Origin: Thermopetrobacter sp. | Lineage (GTDB): Bacteria; Pseudomonadota; Alphaproteobacteria; Rhizobiales; Aestuariivirgaceae | NCBI GenBank assembly: GCA_011374735.1 | Contig: DRPD01000404.1 | Span: 1-6,960, forward strand | Length of the DNA: 6,960 nucleotides | Direction: 5' to 3' | Part shown: one piece after another, positions 5,466-6,960 of the stretch | Layout of the letters: each line of letters starts with the position of its first letter | How positions within the stretch are numbered: the stretch's first letter is position 1 | Notes under the pieces: model-generated | Databases searched by the model: none | What the model was told of the DNA's origin: nothing | The model's input: only the letters and a program-made list of their open reading frames with translations | Made by a program: the position numbers and the translations under genes

Positions 5466-6960
5466 ATGGAGATGAAGACCGACATCCGGCCGCGCGAAGA
5501 GAAGCCCGCCACGCCGCCCTCACCGTCGCCGGCCGCCGACGACGACCGTGACGACGAGCGCGAGGAAGAGGTGCGCGGCCCCCTGCACTGGCTGGCCGCG
5601 CTGCGCCCGAAATCGCTGCTCACCCGGGTCATTCTCATCAACCTGACCGGCCTTTTCGTGCTGGTGTCGGGCATTCTGTATTTCAACCAGCTGCGCGAGA
5701 ACCTGATCGATTCGCGCGTCGATTCGCTGATGACCCAGGCCCGCATCATGGCCGCCGCCGTGGCCTCCGCGGCCAGCGTCGATACCGGCGACATCATCGT
5801 CGATCCCGACCGCCTGGTGGAAGGTGGCGACAAGCGCCCGCGCGCCATCGCCGATCCGTCGCGCCTCGACTTCCTGATCCGCCCGGAGCAGGCCGGCCCG
5901 GTGTTGCGCCGGCTGGTGGTGTCCACCGGCACCATCGCCCGCATCTACGACCGCGAGGGGGTGCTCTCCGTGGACACCCGCCATCTGTATGGCTTCGGCG
6001 GCATTCTGCGCCTCGACCTGCCACCCGTCGAGCCGCCCCGGCGCGGCCTCTTCGACCGCCTCTGGCAATGGCTGAACAAGAAGCTGCTCGGCCACGACTA
6101 CCCGCGCCAGAAGGAATACGGGCTGGAGAACGGCAAGTCGTTCCCGGAGGTCAACGCGGCGCTCAACGGCGCCTCGGTATCGGTGGTGCGCCTCAATGAC
6201 AAGGGCGAGATCGTGGTCACCGTGGCCACCCCGATCCAGCGTTACAAGGCGGTGCTTGGCGCGCTGCTGTTGTCGACCCGTGGCGGCGAGATCGACGCGG
6301 TGTTGCAAAAGGAACGCCGCGTGGTGGTCATGATGTTCGTCATCGCCGGCATCGTCACCCTGCTGCTGTCGGTGTTCCTGGCCAGCCAGATCGCCGAGCC
6401 GATCCGCCGCCTGGCGCGCACCGCGGAGAAGGTGCGCCGCGGCATCGACAACCGCGTCGAGATCCCCGATTTCACCCAGCGCCGCGACGAGATCGGCCAC
6501 CTCTCCGGCGCCCTGCGCGACATGACGCGGGCGCCGTATGACCGCATCGACGCCATCGAGGCCTTCGCGGCGGATGTGGCCCATGAGCTGAAGAATCCGC
6601 TCACCTCGCTGCGCTCCGCCGTGGAGACCCTGCGCCTGGCGCGCACCGAGGAGCAGCGGCGGCGGCTGGTGGAGATCATCACCGACGACGTGAAGCGTCT
6701 CGACCGGCTGATTTCCGACATCTCCGACGCCTCGCGTCTCGATGCCGAGCTGGCCCGCGCGCATGCGGAGGAGGTCAACGTGGCCGAACTGCTGCGCACC
6801 CTGGTGGCGCTGGCCAACGAGACGGCGCGCCCCGGCGACGCGCCCATCGATCTGGTGATCGCCCCGCCGCCGGCCGGCCTGGACGAGCTCAAGGCCTACG
6901 CGGTGCTGGGCCATGACACCCGGCTGGCCCAGGTGGTGCAGAACCTGCTGGCCAACGCCC
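5466..6960 (+). CDS. chvG: ChvG-type sensor histidine kinase, 3' end cut by window edge
   Basis: 498 codons are visible and open to the right edge. Order: a charged cytoplasmic N-terminus with an acidic run (DDDRDDEREEE, 25-35); membrane segment 1 (about 54-73); a periplasmic sensing region (about 74-285); membrane segment 2 (about 286-306); HAMP (about 307-360); a dimerisation and phospho-acceptor domain with the H-box FAADVAHELKNPLTS (367-381), His373 being the phosphorylated residue; then the start of the ATPase domain, cut just after the N-box VVQNLLANA, where N493 would bind Mg-ATP. The architecture and the H-box fit ChvG/ExoS, the inner-membrane kinase partner of ChvI. The ATG at 5466 is followed by another in frame at 5472; neither has an SD. 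Pro357 sits in the helix joining HAMP to the H-box, where I recall leucine (ALY) in relatives. Confidence 0.93.
   Translation, partial: MEMKTDIRPREEKPATPPSPSPAADDDRDDEREEEVRGPLHWLAALRPKSLLTRVILINLTGLFVLVSGILYFNQLRENLIDSRVDSLMTQARIMAAAVASAASVDTGDIIVDPDRLVEGGDKRPRAIADPSRLDFLIRPEQAGPVLRRLVVSTGTIARIYDREGVLSVDTRHLYGFGGILRLDLPPVEPPRRGLFDRLWQWLNKKLLGHDYPRQKEYGLENGKSFPEVNAALNGASVSVVRLNDKGEIVVTVATPIQRYKAVLGALLLSTRGGEIDAVLQKERRVVVMMFVIAGIVTLLLSVFLASQIAEPIRRLARTAEKVRRGIDNRVEIPDFTQRRDEIGHLSGALRDMTRAPYDRIDAIEAFAADVAHELKNPLTSLRSAVETLRLARTEEQRRRLVEIITDDVKRLDRLISDISDASRLDAELARAHAEEVNVAELLRTLVALANETARPGDAPIDLVIAPPPAGLDELKAYAVLGHDTRLAQVVQNLLANA

Noticed and set aside
5341..5475. Possible 44-codon small protein or leader peptide whose stop overlaps the second ATG of chvG
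   Set aside because: It has no SD, runs through the 5370-5389 palindrome, and has no protein-like composition. The overlap with chvG is probably chance.
5520..6914. Long minus-strand open frame (464 codons) opposite chvG
   Set aside because: The plus strand encodes an unmistakable histidine kinase. The reverse frame is low-complexity His/Gln/Arg-rich and matches nothing I recognise.
1..6960. CRISPR array, tRNA/rRNA gene, insertion sequence or prophage
   Set aside because: No regularly spaced direct repeats, cloverleaf sequence, transposase or phage protein was found on either strand. Gene overlaps and composition look native throughout.

Overview
The window is GC-rich throughout and densely packed. 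Its gene content points to an alphaproteobacterium: a ChvI/ChvG (ExoS/ChvI-type) two-component pair, an rph-rdgB housekeeping pair, and GC-rich palindromic repeats of the kind scattered through alphaproteobacterial intergenic regions. I cannot name a genus from this sequence alone.

The left part (1-4133) is one co-directional block on the minus strand. In transcription order it reads rph (RNase PH), rdgB (dITP/XTP pyrophosphatase), a small C-X5-R protein phosphatase, then lutA, lutB and lutC (lactate utilisation; lutC runs off the left edge). Four of the five junctions overlap: TAATG at rph/rdgB and ATGA at rdgB/phosphatase, lutA/lutB and lutB/lutC. Each overlapping downstream gene has a good Shine-Dalgarno (SD) sequence inside the end of the gene before it. 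The phosphatase/lutA junction is the only one with a gap (49 nt), and lutA has no clear SD. The block therefore joins RNA processing and nucleotide-pool sanitation to L-lactate oxidation.

A 207-nt divergent control region (4134-4340) separates this block from the plus-strand regulator chvI. A weak promoter candidate facing chvI and SD sequences for both genes can be seen there.

The right part (4341-6960) is chvI, a 414-nt non-coding gap, and chvG, which is cut by the right edge just after the N-box begins. The gap holds several palindromes, including two perfect 8-bp hairpins, and what look like three diverged copies of one repeat module. A strong extended -10 motif (TGcTATGAT) ends 8 nt before the chvG ATG. 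This suggests chvG has its own promoter and may be made from a leaderless or nearly leaderless mRNA.

The genes belong to recognised families, and I see no evidence of an entirely new system. The points worth following up are the chvI-chvG spacer and its promoter, a proline in the helix that links the ChvG HAMP domain to its kinase core, and the linkage of lutABC to rph-rdgB through a phosphatase gene.
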